NCBI GenBank assembly: GCA_015233565.1
Contig: JADFXM010000023.1
Location: 45,595 to 109,594, forward strand
Length of the DNA stretch: 64,000 bases
Reading direction: 5' to 3'
Origin: Candidatus Rifleibacteriota bacterium
GTDB taxonomy: Bacteria > Muiribacteriota > Ozemobacteria > Ozemobacterales > Ozemobacteraceae
The notes below the pieces were generated by a model. The model was not told the origin of the DNA and searched no databases. It worked only from the letters and a program-made list of their open reading frames with translations. The position numbers were made by a program, and so were the translations under genes. Below are positions 42,935 through 51,508 of the stretch, one piece after another (position 1 is the stretch's first letter; the number at the start of each line of letters is the position of its first letter).

Positions 42935-44671
42935 ATGAAAAAGCGTTTTGTACCAACAATAATTGCAGTAACTGTCTTTTTATTGCTATTCGCATACGCC
43001 AACTTTTATGAAGTTGAACCTATTCCAAAGGCAGGTGAGGATAATCCGATTCTTCTTTCGTCCATCAAGCTTGATGATGTGAAAGCCATCACCTGGAAGA
43101 AAGGAAATAGTGAAGAAATCAAGGCTGAGTGTCGTTCTGAGAATGGAAAAACCTCTTATAAATTGGTGAAGCCCCATGTATCGAGAGGTGACGAAAGCGA
43201 ATTCAGTGGCTTGTTGAGAATTTTTGAAGATTTGAATTCCGAGAGGCTGATAGCTAACAATGCCACAGATACCTCCCTCTACGGGATTTCGACACAATCT
43301 CCAATCTTGACGATCGAAACAGCCTCAAAAACTTTTCAGTTTACGCTGGGTTCGACGAATCCAATTGGGAATTCGGCTTATTTTCAGCGAGATTCAGACA
43401 AGGCTGTTTATTTGGTTAGAAGCAATGTCCCTCCCGCATTTTCAAAAGCGTTTAACGAACTTCGCTCCAAGAATATATTTTCCGAAGATTTTCTGGGTGT
43501 GAACTCTGTTGAATTAATAAACTCTTCAGGGACTTTCAAACTTGAGAAGCCCTCATCCGGCGAGTGGAAGGTTATTTCTCCCAAGGGAAGTCCGGCGGAT
43601 GGGAGTGAAGTGTCAAATTTGATTTTCTCGATTCATGATCTGAAGGCATCAAGGTTTGTGGAAGATGAATGGGATCAAAATGGGAAGAGTGCTGATGCAA
43701 GCGCGACCTCAAAGTATGAGTTTGAGAAACCTGCATTTTGTCTGACTTTGGCTGAAACAGCAACCAAAAGTTGGAAACTGTTAGTTGGGAAGGAAGAAAA
43801 CGGTGAAAGATTTGTAAAAAGGGATGATTCTCCAACCGTTTATGCCGTTCCCACGGCCAATCTTGCGCCATTAAATAAGGATTTCAACTCTTTTCGAGCA
43901 AAGGATTTGCCCTTGTTAGCAAAGACTGAGGTAAAATCTTTGAAGCTTAGGAGTGCGAGTGCATCGTTTGAATTGGATCTGGCCAGCAATACATGGACAT
44001 GCAAAGGTCGGAAAGTTGATTCTGATAAAGTAAATGCAATGTTTGAGGCCTGTGTTACAAACAAGATTAAAGAATTTCTTCCGATGTCTGAGTTATCTAA
44101 AGAAGGACTTGAAAGGAAGGAAACAGCTGACAAGATCGAATTTGTAGGTTCAGGAAAGAGCACTTCGATATTATTTGGAATGGGCAATGTTACTCAAATT
44201 GCAATTCTTATTGAGGGCCAGGAGGAAATATACCGAGTTCCTATTCAGATACACGAAGCGTTCAAACACCTGCTTGATGTAACAATGCCGCCTGTTGATA
44301 AAAAAGCGGCTTCTGAGCCAGGAAACAAGGGTGCGGAAATAAAAGCACCCGAAACAATGCCGGTTCTGCCATCGGTTCCGAAGTCATCAAAATTGACTAC
44401 AGAGCAGATTACCATGCCAAAACCAGTGATAAATTCAGATACTATTCCCAATACAACAAATCTTGTGGCTGAAAAGAAGCTGAACAATAATACCCAAGCG
44501 GTAAAGGAACTTTCGGTTCCTGAAAATCGGCAAGTTCTACCGAATGAAAAGCCGGTTAGCAATCCTGTTGTAATTCCAGGATTAGCTTCTCAGGCAATAA
44601 CTCCTTTGCCAATTCCAAATGGTAGTTTAAATTCGCTTTCTTCGGCAGGTTCGGAGTTGAATAAAAAATAG
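42935..44671 (+). CDS. DUF4340 protein of the ABC cluster
   Basis: The ~578-residue protein has one N-terminal helix (FVPTIIAVTVFLLLFAYANF), then repeated beta modules typical of DUF4340, seen in ITWKKGNSEEIKAECR, FTLGSTNPIGNSAYFQR, VYLVRSNVPPAFSKAFNELR and the second-copy KLLVGKEENGERFVKRDD. An unusual ~120-residue Pro/Asn/Ser-rich tail ends it. ATG 42935 is chosen because AGGAGGG lies 10 bases upstream and it starts 4 bases after the GldG stop. DUF4340 genes commonly follow gldG-like genes; function is not established. It is the last gene, before a strong terminator. Confidence 0.88.
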   Translation: MKKRFVPTIIAVTVFLLLFAYANFYEVEPIPKAGEDNPILLSSIKLDDVKAITWKKGNSEEIKAECRSENGKTSYKLVKPHVSRGDESEFSGLLRIFEDLNSERLIANNATDTSLYGISTQSPILTIETASKTFQFTLGSTNPIGNSAYFQRDSDKAVYLVRSNVPPAFSKAFNELRSKNIFSEDFLGVNSVELINSSGTFKLEKPSSGEWKVISPKGSPADGSEVSNLIFSIHDLKASRFVEDEWDQNGKSADASATSKYEFEKPAFCLTLAETATKSWKLLVGKEENGERFVKRDDSPTVYAVPTANLAPLNKDFNSFRAKDLPLLAKTEVKSLKLRSASASFELDLASNTWTCKGRKVDSDKVNAMFEACVTNKIKEFLPMSELSKEGLERKETADKIEFVGSGKSTSILFGMGNVTQIAILIEGQEEIYRVPIQIHEAFKHLLDVTMPPVDKKAASEPGNKGAEIKAPETMPVLPSVPKSSKLTTEQITMPKPVINSDTIPNTTNLVAEKKLNNNTQAVKELSVPENRQVLPNEKPVSNPVVIPGLASQAITPLPIPNGSLNSLSSAGSELNKK

Positions 44672-44687
44672 TTTTCTGATTTGAAAA

Positions 44688-44729
44688 ACATCGTTTGCAC
44701 AGGATTATTATGTGCAAACGATGTTTTTT
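44688..44729 (+). terminator. Bidirectional terminator between convergent genes
   Basis: A perfect 12-bp stem (ATCGTTTGCACA / TGTGCAAACGAT) with a 9-base loop is followed by T7 on the plus strand and T5 on the minus strand, so it can serve the ABC cluster and the methyltransferase gene. Confidence 0.92.
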
Positions 44730-44737
44730 TCAATTTT

Positions 44738-45400
44738 TCAGGATAGATTTGCGGGCTGTGTCTTCTTTAAAATAAGGATTTTGGATTTACGGGGAGTAAA
44801 TTCATTTTTCAGGACTTCCCAGCCTTCGTTCGAAACTCTTTCCAGGTCGGAATCCTTGAAAGGTCTTAAGAGCATTCCTTTTCTGGTGCCGGAAACAAAG
44901 AAGTAAGATCCGTCTTCTATAACTTGAACGTCTTTTGATGTGGCGGGCGGAAGTGAATCAATTGTCATTAGAATGATTCCATTGGATTTGAGAGTTCTAT
45001 AGGCTTCTTTAAGGCCGATCCAAAAGCCCTCGGAATCGAGATGATCAAAAAGGTTGTGGGCCAGGATGGCATGAAAAGCGTTATCATGAAAAGGGAGTTT
45101 TCTTGCATCTCCGGTGAGGGCGATTCCTTTTACTTCTTCCTCAAAGAGATTATTGTAGAGCAGTTTAACAGCAATGAAAGATAAATCTATTCCAAAAACT
45201 TTGTAGCCTATTCTTCCAAGGTAAAGAGTGTTTCGACCTTCTCCACAACCAAGATCGAGGATTGAGGCATGTCTGGGTAGATAAGGAAGGAGTAATTGTA
45301 CAAGTTTTCCGGAGGGGGCAATTAAACCAGGGTGCTTGAGAAATTTGCCCCAAATTTTTTCCCAGTAATTTTTAAGGCTGGTTTCTATTTCCTGCTTCAT
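44738..45400 (-). CDS. SAM-dependent methyltransferase (class I)
   Basis: The 220-residue protein has the Rossmann-type SAM site (SILDLGCGEGRNTLYLGRIG, motif I) with the acidic ribose ligand region FGIDLS and motif IV (FHAILAHNLFDHL). It is like the Methyltransf_11/25 group that works on small molecules or lipids; the target is unknown. The ATG directly follows the stop of the SpoIIE phosphatase gene, so the two are coupled. Confidence 0.9.
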   Translation of the reverse strand: MKQEIETSLKNYWEKIWGKFLKHPGLIAPSGKLVQLLLPYLPRHASILDLGCGEGRNTLYLGRIGYKVFGIDLSFIAVKLLYNNLFEEEVKGIALTGDARKLPFHDNAFHAILAHNLFDHLDSEGFWIGLKEAYRTLKSNGIILMTIDSLPPATSKDVQVIEDGSYFFVSGTRKGMLLRPFKDSDLERVSNEGWEVLKNEFTPRKSKILILKKTQPANLS

Positions 45401-48133
45401 TTAACTTTTCCTTCCGAGAAAAAATATGGATACTGCGGTTATGTCATCATGGGGTGTGCATTCGCCTATAAAAGATTCTACATGTTCTGTAAGGTTATTT
45501 GCAAGATCTTTGCCTTTATAGCGGGCCAGAAAGGATTTCAACCTGGAAATCCCAAATTCTTTGTTCTCCCGATTTCTTGCTTCGGTGATTCCATCTGTAT
45601 ATAAGAGAATTCCTTGATTCGGTTCAAGTTGGCTGTATCTTTTCTTGTAAGGCATGTCAAAAATGCCCAGGGGGAAATCTGTGGCTTCGGGGGCAATTTC
45701 AATTAGGCTTTTCCCTTTGATCAAGATAGCTGGTTGGCCAGCGCAAGCATATTCAAAATGACCATTTGTTGAATCGATAATAAGAAACATACAAGTTATG
45801 AATCTGTCAGGAGTAATATTTTTCAGAATGATGCGATTAGCTTTTTCGAGTATCTGTTCAGGCCCCAGGGTTCCCATTTCGCCGTTTTCATAAAAAGTTG
45901 AGAGAACTGACTTGAAGACAGTCATAATGATAGCAGCAGGCACATTTTTTCCGGCTGCATCTGCGATTACAATTCCAATACGATTTTCAGCGATTTTAAA
46001 AAAGTCGTAGTAATCTCCTCCGACTTCGAAAGCAGGTTTACTGATGGCTGCAATGTGAAGTGATTCGATATTGGGAATTTTCTTTGGTAAAAGATTTTCT
46101 TGAATTTCACGTGCTAGAGCTAGTTGTTCCTCAGTTTTATGTTGCCTTTCGCGAACCTGAAGAAGAATGTTGCTCTCGATCAAAATAGAAATCTGCAGTC
46201 CCATTATTTCTATAAACGAAAGATCTTGTTGGGAAAGATGCATTTCTGGATCTGAAAAATAAATAAATAATGCTCCAAAAACATTTTCTTTATCGTAATT
46301 TCCGACTTCCAAATTACTTTCAAGTTCTCCTGCGCTGTTTCCTGCCATGATTTTCCTGAAAAACCAAATTAGGTGCAAGCAGCCGTTTATTCCTTTTTCA
46401 AAGTTACGATCGGTGAAAGTAGGTGCTTTGGATAGGCTGAAAAGGGGAATCTTTTTTGAAAACGAATCTTTAGATTCACCACCTGACGTTGGTAGGGAAA
46501 TTTCCCAAATTGAAGGATTTCCGATTAAACCATCTCCGTCGGGAATGAATTCCTCAAATTTGGAAATTGATTTACGCGAATCAACGTAAATTTGAAATTC
46601 AGGATTTTTCAAAAAGCTGCCGCTGAAATAAGTTTCTCCCAGTTTGTACCATCCGGAAGGGGGATTTTTTTGAGATTGCCCGTTTACGGGAGTTTTGGAG
46701 TCTTCCTGGTCTGTCCAGGTGGGGAATCTGAGCATTACTTTTGCGATATCTATCCCGGAAACGCTTTCGATTAGTTTTTCCAGGATGTGATTAACGGCAT
46801 ATTCCAGCCCAGGTTGGGTATTGTCAGGAGTTGGTGGACTTTCATGGAGTTTGATAAAAACGTCGCCCATTTCTTTTATTGCTTCGATGTATTTTGCATT
46901 AACTTGAGCAGTGAAGTTCAATCTTTCTATGAATCGAAAGAAGGATTGGCGTAATTCATCTATTTCAAGGATATTAGAAATAGGTTGAGAAATTGGTTCT
47001 TCACCGATATTAAAATGGGCCATTTCCTTATTTAGGATAATTAATGGTTTTGCGACTTTTCCAGGGTAGAAAAATGAAATCCAGAAACCGGTAATAACCG
47101 TAAAGAGAAAAAATAATCCCCCGATCTTTAGGTCAAAAGAAATTTGGTTGAGCAAATTTTCGGAAGATTTGGAGATTTTTTCCCAGTAAAAGTTGGCTTC
47201 GAAGTTGGCGGATTTTATTAATCTGGCATTGGATAATTTCAGTTCCGTAATGATTGTTTTGATTTCGTCGTCCATTTCCAGACGTTCGGTTTCTGGTTGT
47301 TCCAGAAGTTCCTTTAGCTCATCGAAAGATTTTCTGAAACTCTGTACGTTAGTTTTTATTCTACTGAAGACTCTGAACTGAACAGGATTTTTTACTACCT
47401 CAAGGGATTTACCCAATAAATCAATAACTGCCCGGAGCCGTTTTTCAATTCGATCATCGAGATCTGATCTATCGATTTCAAAGTTTTTAAATGAGTTTTC
47501 ATCTTCAAAAAAAAGAAATTTGCTTACATCACTTTGAGCAATGAGTAGGTCGCGTTCCATTTTGGAAACTGCCAACATTAGATTTGCAGTATTTCCGATG
47601 GCGAGTTGAAAATCCGGTTGTCTGAGGGTTTTGCTAAGATCGTCGATCATTCTTTTGAAGCCATCAAGAAGAGTTTGAACTTGTTTTTCAAAGAATTTCT
47701 TTTTTTCCAATCTTCTTAATTTTTCATTTTTTGCGATGCCATTTCTTTTAATTAAAAGTTTTTCGAGAGTTCGAATTTTAATTACATGGTCTTCAAAAAT
47801 TTGATTAATTCTTTGAAAAGCGTTCTTTCTTTCAGTATTTATTATCAATCCATCAAGTTCAAGCAACCCTTTCCGCAGTTTGTTCAATTCACTTTCAGGG
47901 AGAAGATTTTCGGGAGAAAATTCAAGTGAAACGATAATTTTTTCAGGTTCCGGAAGATTTACCCAGTTTGAAACTAAAGTTTCGTAATACCTAGCAATAT
48001 TTACTTCCCTGAAAAGATCTTCAGAGATGAAAGTTTCTGTAGCTTTCAGAGAGGCGCCGATTATGGAAAAAAAGATGATCAGAAAAAAGGTTACTGCAAG
48101 GATTGAAATGGTTAGCTGACTTTTAAGGCTCAT
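45401..48133 (-). CDS. Membrane-bound SpoIIE/RsbU-type PP2C phosphatase
   Basis: This 910-residue sensor protein has TM1 at ~8-29 (TISILAVTFFLIIFFSIIGA), a ~300-residue extracytoplasmic helical sensor and TM2 at ~333-352 (FLFTVITGFWISFFY). A HAMP-like linker, a GAF-like region at ~430-640 and a C-terminal SpoIIE phosphatase at ~668-905 follow. The phosphatase motifs FEVGGDYYDFF and IVIADAAGKNVPAAI carry the metal-binding Asp residues. It should dephosphorylate STAS-type anti-anti-sigma proteins, two of which are in this window (326-682, 61319-61675); pairing is not proven. It is followed directly by a methyltransferase. Confidence 0.93.
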   Translation of the reverse strand: MSLKSQLTISILAVTFFLIIFFSIIGASLKATETFISEDLFREVNIARYYETLVSNWVNLPEPEKIIVSLEFSPENLLPESELNKLRKGLLELDGLIINTERKNAFQRINQIFEDHVIKIRTLEKLLIKRNGIAKNEKLRRLEKKKFFEKQVQTLLDGFKRMIDDLSKTLRQPDFQLAIGNTANLMLAVSKMERDLLIAQSDVSKFLFFEDENSFKNFEIDRSDLDDRIEKRLRAVIDLLGKSLEVVKNPVQFRVFSRIKTNVQSFRKSFDELKELLEQPETERLEMDDEIKTIITELKLSNARLIKSANFEANFYWEKISKSSENLLNQISFDLKIGGLFFLFTVITGFWISFFYPGKVAKPLIILNKEMAHFNIGEEPISQPISNILEIDELRQSFFRFIERLNFTAQVNAKYIEAIKEMGDVFIKLHESPPTPDNTQPGLEYAVNHILEKLIESVSGIDIAKVMLRFPTWTDQEDSKTPVNGQSQKNPPSGWYKLGETYFSGSFLKNPEFQIYVDSRKSISKFEEFIPDGDGLIGNPSIWEISLPTSGGESKDSFSKKIPLFSLSKAPTFTDRNFEKGINGCLHLIWFFRKIMAGNSAGELESNLEVGNYDKENVFGALFIYFSDPEMHLSQQDLSFIEIMGLQISILIESNILLQVRERQHKTEEQLALAREIQENLLPKKIPNIESLHIAAISKPAFEVGGDYYDFFKIAENRIGIVIADAAGKNVPAAIIMTVFKSVLSTFYENGEMGTLGPEQILEKANRIILKNITPDRFITCMFLIIDSTNGHFEYACAGQPAILIKGKSLIEIAPEATDFPLGIFDMPYKKRYSQLEPNQGILLYTDGITEARNRENKEFGISRLKSFLARYKGKDLANNLTEHVESFIGECTPHDDITAVSIFFLGRKS

Positions 48134-48505
48134 TTTAATAAAGACCTAAATTCTGTAATTTGCAACCAGACAGGCAAAAACCAAATTGATTCCATGTTTG
48201 TTTTGACTCCGCTCAACGATGGAATTTGGAGGAATGAACTGAATCAAAAACTTGGTTGTAAAGATCACATGAAACTGGTTTTTGAGCAAAAGTGTAAGTT
48301 TGTTTTGGCAACCAGAGAAGGCAAGGAACAAAGCAAAAAAGTAGATTCAAAGTAAAAAGGTCGATTATTTGGAGTTTGCTCAAGGCGAAGGTTTTGGGTT
48401 TGCCTGGTGCGAGTACTTCGAGTTTGCTCTGCAAACTTTCTTTGCTTTGTTCACTATGCCACTTTCTGGGTTTTGATTGCATATTTTGTCAGTTTGGTTC
48501 TCCAG
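48134..48505. other. Intergenic region between SpoIIE phosphatase and ychF
   Basis: I see no convincing gene. Minus-strand frames of 61 and 89 codons exist but lack ribosome sites and have odd composition. The words GCAACCAGACAGGCAA and GCAACCAGAGAAGGCAA (near 48161 and 48309) are imperfect direct repeats, and its base use is less AT-rich than other spacers, so it may be repeat or decayed DNA. Confidence 0.4.
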
Positions 48506-49600
48506 CTAGACTGCAAATCTAAATTCAATGATATCGCCATCTTTAACGGGATATTCCTTGCCTTCAAGTCTTACTGTGCCAGCAGTTTTCGCAGCGGCAA
48601 TTGAACCGTGCTTAATAAAATCTTCATAAGCAACTACTTCTGCTCTTATGAATCCTCTTTCTATATCGGAATGAATTTTCCCGGCGGCCTTTTGAGCAGG
48701 GGTACCGTTTTGTAATGGCCAAGCCCGAACTTCATCTTTTCCGACCGTGAAGAATGAAATATAATTTAGGATTTTAAAAGCTTCTCTAATAAGTTTGTTT
48801 CTCCCTGACTCTAAAATTCCGTATTCTTTTAGGAACGTTGCTTCATCTTCAGGGGAAAGATTTGAAATCTCCATTTCAGTTTTTGCGGAAATCAGAAAGC
48901 CATCCAGTCCTTTTTTTTCAAGATAGGAAAAGAAGTTTTTGACATTTTCATCATTTAGATTTTTTAATTGATCATCACCGCAGTTTCCGATAACTAAAAT
49001 TGGTTTCTGAGTCAAGAACCTGAAACCACGACATAAGCCATCTTCCTCTGAGGAAAGGGAAAGTGTGGAGAGAAATTTTTCTGCCTCAAGAGTGGATTTG
49101 AATTTTTCCATTAGTTCCATTTCTCTGAGTAACTCTGGTTTTTTCCCAGCTTTCATATCTTTTTGGAGTCTTTCAATTTTGTTTTGCACAAGGATGAGGT
49201 CAGAAAAAACAAATTCCAAGAAGATTTCGTCTATGTCGGAAACAGGGTTTACTCTATCATGGACATGAGGTATTTTTTCATCATTGAAAAGCCTTACCAC
49301 AAGGCCAATTGCTTCACAAATTCTGATGTTAGAGAGAGTTTTAGATGAAAAACTAGCAGAATCTCCTTCCTTTTTTGCAACTCCAGGAATATCAGTAAAT
49401 TCAACGTTGGCGTAAATTGTTTTTCTGGGTTCAAATATTTCCGTGAGCTTGTCAATTCTTGAGTCTGGGACTTTAATTACCCCGTTATTTATTTCTTCGC
49501 TTTGTGAAATGTAATCTCTAAGTTGGGCAGAAGCTCTGGTGGCCATATTAAAGATAGTTGTCTTTCCAGACATTGGGAGTCCCGCTAATCCGATGTTCAT
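48506..49600 (-). CDS. ychF: GTPase/ATPase YchF (Obg family)
   Basis: YchF (364 aa) is a ribosome-associated P-loop ATPase. The G domain has GLPMSGKTT (G1, in place of the usual GLPNVGKST) and EFTDIPGVAKKEG (G3). A coiled-coil region (LVQNKIERLQKDMKAGKKPE) and the C-terminal TGS domain follow (ISFFTVGKDEVRAWPLQNGT, HSDIERGFIRAEVVAYEDF, VKDGDIIEFRFAV). TGGAGG precedes the ATG. The variant G1 is seen in some YchF lineages. It is divergent from the proline-rich mini-gene with a palindrome between them. Confidence 0.95.
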   Translation of the reverse strand: MNIGLAGLPMSGKTTIFNMATRASAQLRDYISQSEEINNGVIKVPDSRIDKLTEIFEPRKTIYANVEFTDIPGVAKKEGDSASFSSKTLSNIRICEAIGLVVRLFNDEKIPHVHDRVNPVSDIDEIFLEFVFSDLILVQNKIERLQKDMKAGKKPELLREMELMEKFKSTLEAEKFLSTLSLSSEEDGLCRGFRFLTQKPILVIGNCGDDQLKNLNDENVKNFFSYLEKKGLDGFLISAKTEMEISNLSPEDEATFLKEYGILESGRNKLIREAFKILNYISFFTVGKDEVRAWPLQNGTPAQKAAGKIHSDIERGFIRAEVVAYEDFIKHGSIAAAKTAGTVRLEGKEYPVKDGDIIEFRFAV

Positions 49601-49620
49601 TTTTTCCTCCAGTTCTTAAA

Positions 49621-49637
49621 TTGCATTTAAAATGCAA
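49621..49637. promoter_or_regulatory. Perfect palindrome, operator candidate
   Basis: TTGCATTT-A-AAATGCAA is a perfect 8+1+8 palindrome, 3 bases upstream of a TTGACA box and about 20 bases upstream of the ychF ATG on the other strand. It is a good candidate for a dimeric repressor site. Confidence 0.5.
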
Positions 49638-49640
49638 AAC

Positions 49641-49668
49641 TTGACAATTTTCGTAAAATCAGTAAATT
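49641..49668 (+). promoter_or_regulatory. Promoter of the proline-rich mini-gene
   Basis: A perfect TTGACA (49641-49646) and TAAATT (49663-49668) are 16 bases apart, with an alternative TATATT slightly further on. The ATG at 49705 follows after a short leader with GGGGAG. Confidence 0.55.
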
Positions 49669-49704
49669 ATATTATAGAAGGTAGTGAAAGGGGAGAGTTA
49701 TTTT

Positions 49705-49875
49705 ATGAACATAAGTCAAACAAATGCAAACAAGGTCCAGCCGGTTGCTCCCAGACCGCAACCACCCGAAAACAGGCCCGTTGAGCGAAATGCTCCTGTT
49801 GCACCTGCTGCTAAGCCTCAAAAACCCAATGTTCCTCCTGTTCAGCTTGGCAGAAATGTTGATGTAAGAGCTTAA
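49705..49875 (+). CDS. Proline-rich small protein, 56 aa
   Basis: The frame starts MNISQTNANKVQPVAP, continues with many Pro, Val and Ala, and ends GRNVDVRA. There is no signal peptide or membrane segment, so it is probably a disordered cytoplasmic or type-specific exported protein. GGGGAG lies 9 bases before ATG 49705; an in-frame upstream extension is not supported. It has its own promoter, operator-like palindrome and terminator, so it is a stand-alone, probably regulated unit. The LGRNVDVRA ending and disordered body recall short motility-linked or peptidoglycan-linked small proteins, but I cannot assign a family. Confidence 0.75.
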   Translation: MNISQTNANKVQPVAPRPQPPENRPVERNAPVAPAAKPQKPNVPPVQLGRNVDVRA

Positions 49876-49898
49876 TTTCTTTTTAGAGGGCTTTGTTT

Positions 49899-49947
49899 TT
49901 AAAACGCTAGAACCTCTTAACGGGGGGTTTTGGCGTTTTAGCTATTT
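49899..49947 (+). terminator. Terminator after the proline-rich mini-gene
   Basis: Arms AAAACGCTAGAACC (49901-49914) and GGTTTTGGCGTTTT (49926-49939) pair with one mismatch; flanking A and T runs make it usable on both strands. Confidence 0.8.
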
Positions 49948-50138
49948 TAGTGAAATAATTCTGATGTTTGAATTCCAGTTCTTTAGAAAGAAACCAATTC
50001 CTAAGATTGAAGTGTGAAGATAACAGCGATATTTGAGCTTTTTTTCGAGGGTTAATTGATAATGGAACTCCCCCCTACCTTGGAATAGAAGAAAGAATTT
50101 TTTTATGATATACTTTAAATTAAGGGTGGAGGACAAGA

Positions 50139-50771
50139 ATGAAAAAAATATTTTTGGTAATTGTGATTTTGCTAGCTTTTCTTTCATTTTTCCAAAAGGG
50201 TTGTGGTGAACAAAAAGCTCAAAAAGTTCCGGCGGCCTCGGTTCCGATGGCTACTGGAGAGAGCATATTCAAATTGGAAAATGATGCGGAAACGTCTATA
50301 TGGCTTGAAAGAAATGGGAATAAATTTGAGACTTCTGCCGGAAAAGGTTTTAATTTCTTTATAAATGACCAGATAAAAAACCTTTCTGAAGCAGATGTAG
50401 TAGTGAAAGCTACTGCAAATGATTTTAGGTTTCTTTTAAGACCACTTGCAAAAATGTGTTTTGAAGAATATGCAGTAACGATCTTGGAAGGCAACACCAG
50501 ACTGGCGTTTAACAAAGTTAAGGGAACCTACAAGATAAAAATACCTGGTGCAATTCTGGCGATAATCGGAACCAAACTGGATGTTTTAGTTAACCCAGAT
50601 CAAAGTTCAACAATTTTAGTGCATGAAGGCAAGGTGGTTCTTATCCAAGGGGGAAAAGATACCACCATTAACGAAGGAGATAAAGTTACTTTAGGGCCAA
50701 ATGCTTCGAGTGTAATTGTTTCTTCGCCAGATAAAAGCAGTTTCAACACTTATAATCCCGATAAGAAGTGA
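50139..50771 (+). CDS. FecR-domain lipoprotein
   Basis: This 210-residue protein has a signal segment (IFLVIVILLAFLSFFQKGC) with a possible lipobox cysteine at residue ~22. A FecR-type beta domain follows, whose hallmark is seen in YKIKIPGAILAIIGTKLDV, then STILVHEGKVVLIQGG and INEGDKVTLGP. FecR domains in sigma regulators sense signals in the periplasm, but stand-alone secreted FecR proteins are also common and of unknown role. There is no sigma factor gene next to it. GGAGG precedes the ATG. It lies upstream of the prepilin-like genes with a 310-base gap. Confidence 0.85.
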   Translation: MKKIFLVIVILLAFLSFFQKGCGEQKAQKVPAASVPMATGESIFKLENDAETSIWLERNGNKFETSAGKGFNFFINDQIKNLSEADVVVKATANDFRFLLRPLAKMCFEEYAVTILEGNTRLAFNKVKGTYKIKIPGAILAIIGTKLDVLVNPDQSSTILVHEGKVVLIQGGKDTTINEGDKVTLGPNASSVIVSSPDKSSFNTYNPDKK

Positions 50772-51081
50772 AAATGGAAATTGTGAAAAGAAAAGGGCAT
50801 ACAAAGAGGACTAATGCATTTGAGGGAAGAGAACTAGGGGAAGTTGTTTAGTTTTTAAGTGGGTAAACGGTTGAAAAGAAATACGGATTTCATTCAGCCG
50901 TTGTAGTTTGATATTTCGACAAAGGACATCCTGGAACCCATACCCGAGTTAATTTGTTGTTTTGTTTTCCTATAAACGGAAATTTATCAGATTGAAAAAA
51001 ACAAAAAACTGGCTGGTTTTTGTAGAAATTCTGTAATGAGATAGTTTTTTGGGAAAAGAAACCTGAATCGAGAAGAGTTTT
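50772..51081. other. Intergenic region before the prepilin-like genes
   Basis: No gene is seen on either strand that has a ribosome site. The region is AT-rich and should hold the promoter of the 51082 gene; no clear boxes by eye. Confidence 0.4.
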
Positions 51082-51507
51082 ATGATTCATTCGAAAATTA
51101 GGTATGGTTTTTCTTTACTGGAAATTATTTTAGCACTGTTCATTTTTGGAGTGGCGATTTTGCCACTCCAATTTTTGTTTTCGGAAGGAATTGATGCTAA
51201 TAAGGCCATCAAAGAGTATTCTACTGCGATAAATTTAGCGGAGAGCCAGCTTCATAAATATGTGAATGTGATTAATAATCTATCAAAGACAAGCACAATC
51301 TCAATTTCCAAACAGGATGACACTGCAGAAATTGTAAGCGGATTCGCCGATAAGTTAAAATTTTTAAATGGTTTGAAAGTGTCAAGTACGGTGCAGGCAG
51401 TTCCTCCAACACTCGCCAGTTCAGCCTATGAGATTACTATTGAAGTTGAATGGAACAAAAAAGAAAGATATCATTTAAATACAATTGTTGTGCAAAGAGA
51501 AGATTGA
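51082..51507 (+). CDS. Prepilin-like protein (type II secretion/type IV pilus minor pilin)
   Basis: The 141-residue protein starts with the prepilin motif: a short basic leader, Gly, then FSLLEIILALFIFGVAI with Glu at +5 after the cleavage site. The rest has a helix (AINLAESQLHKYVNVINNL) and a small beta part, as in GspI/PilV-type minor pseudopilins. It would be cut by a PilD-type peptidase, not in this window. The next prepilin-like gene starts 1 base after its stop codon. Confidence 0.88.
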   Translation: MIHSKIRYGFSLLEIILALFIFGVAILPLQFLFSEGIDANKAIKEYSTAINLAESQLHKYVNVINNLSKTSTISISKQDDTAEIVSGFADKLKFLNGLKVSSTVQAVPPTLASSAYEITIEVEWNKKERYHLNTIVVQRED

Positions 51508-51508
51508 A

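Noticed and set aside
39633..44671. ABC cluster called as gliding motility genes
   Set aside because: Only the transporter part is present; similar clusters occur in bacteria that do not glide, so I named it Gld-like only.
48213..48482. Minus-strand frame of 89 codons upstream of the SpoIIE gene
   Set aside because: No ribosome site and composition typical of a chance or repeat-derived frame; overlaps another frame of similar quality.
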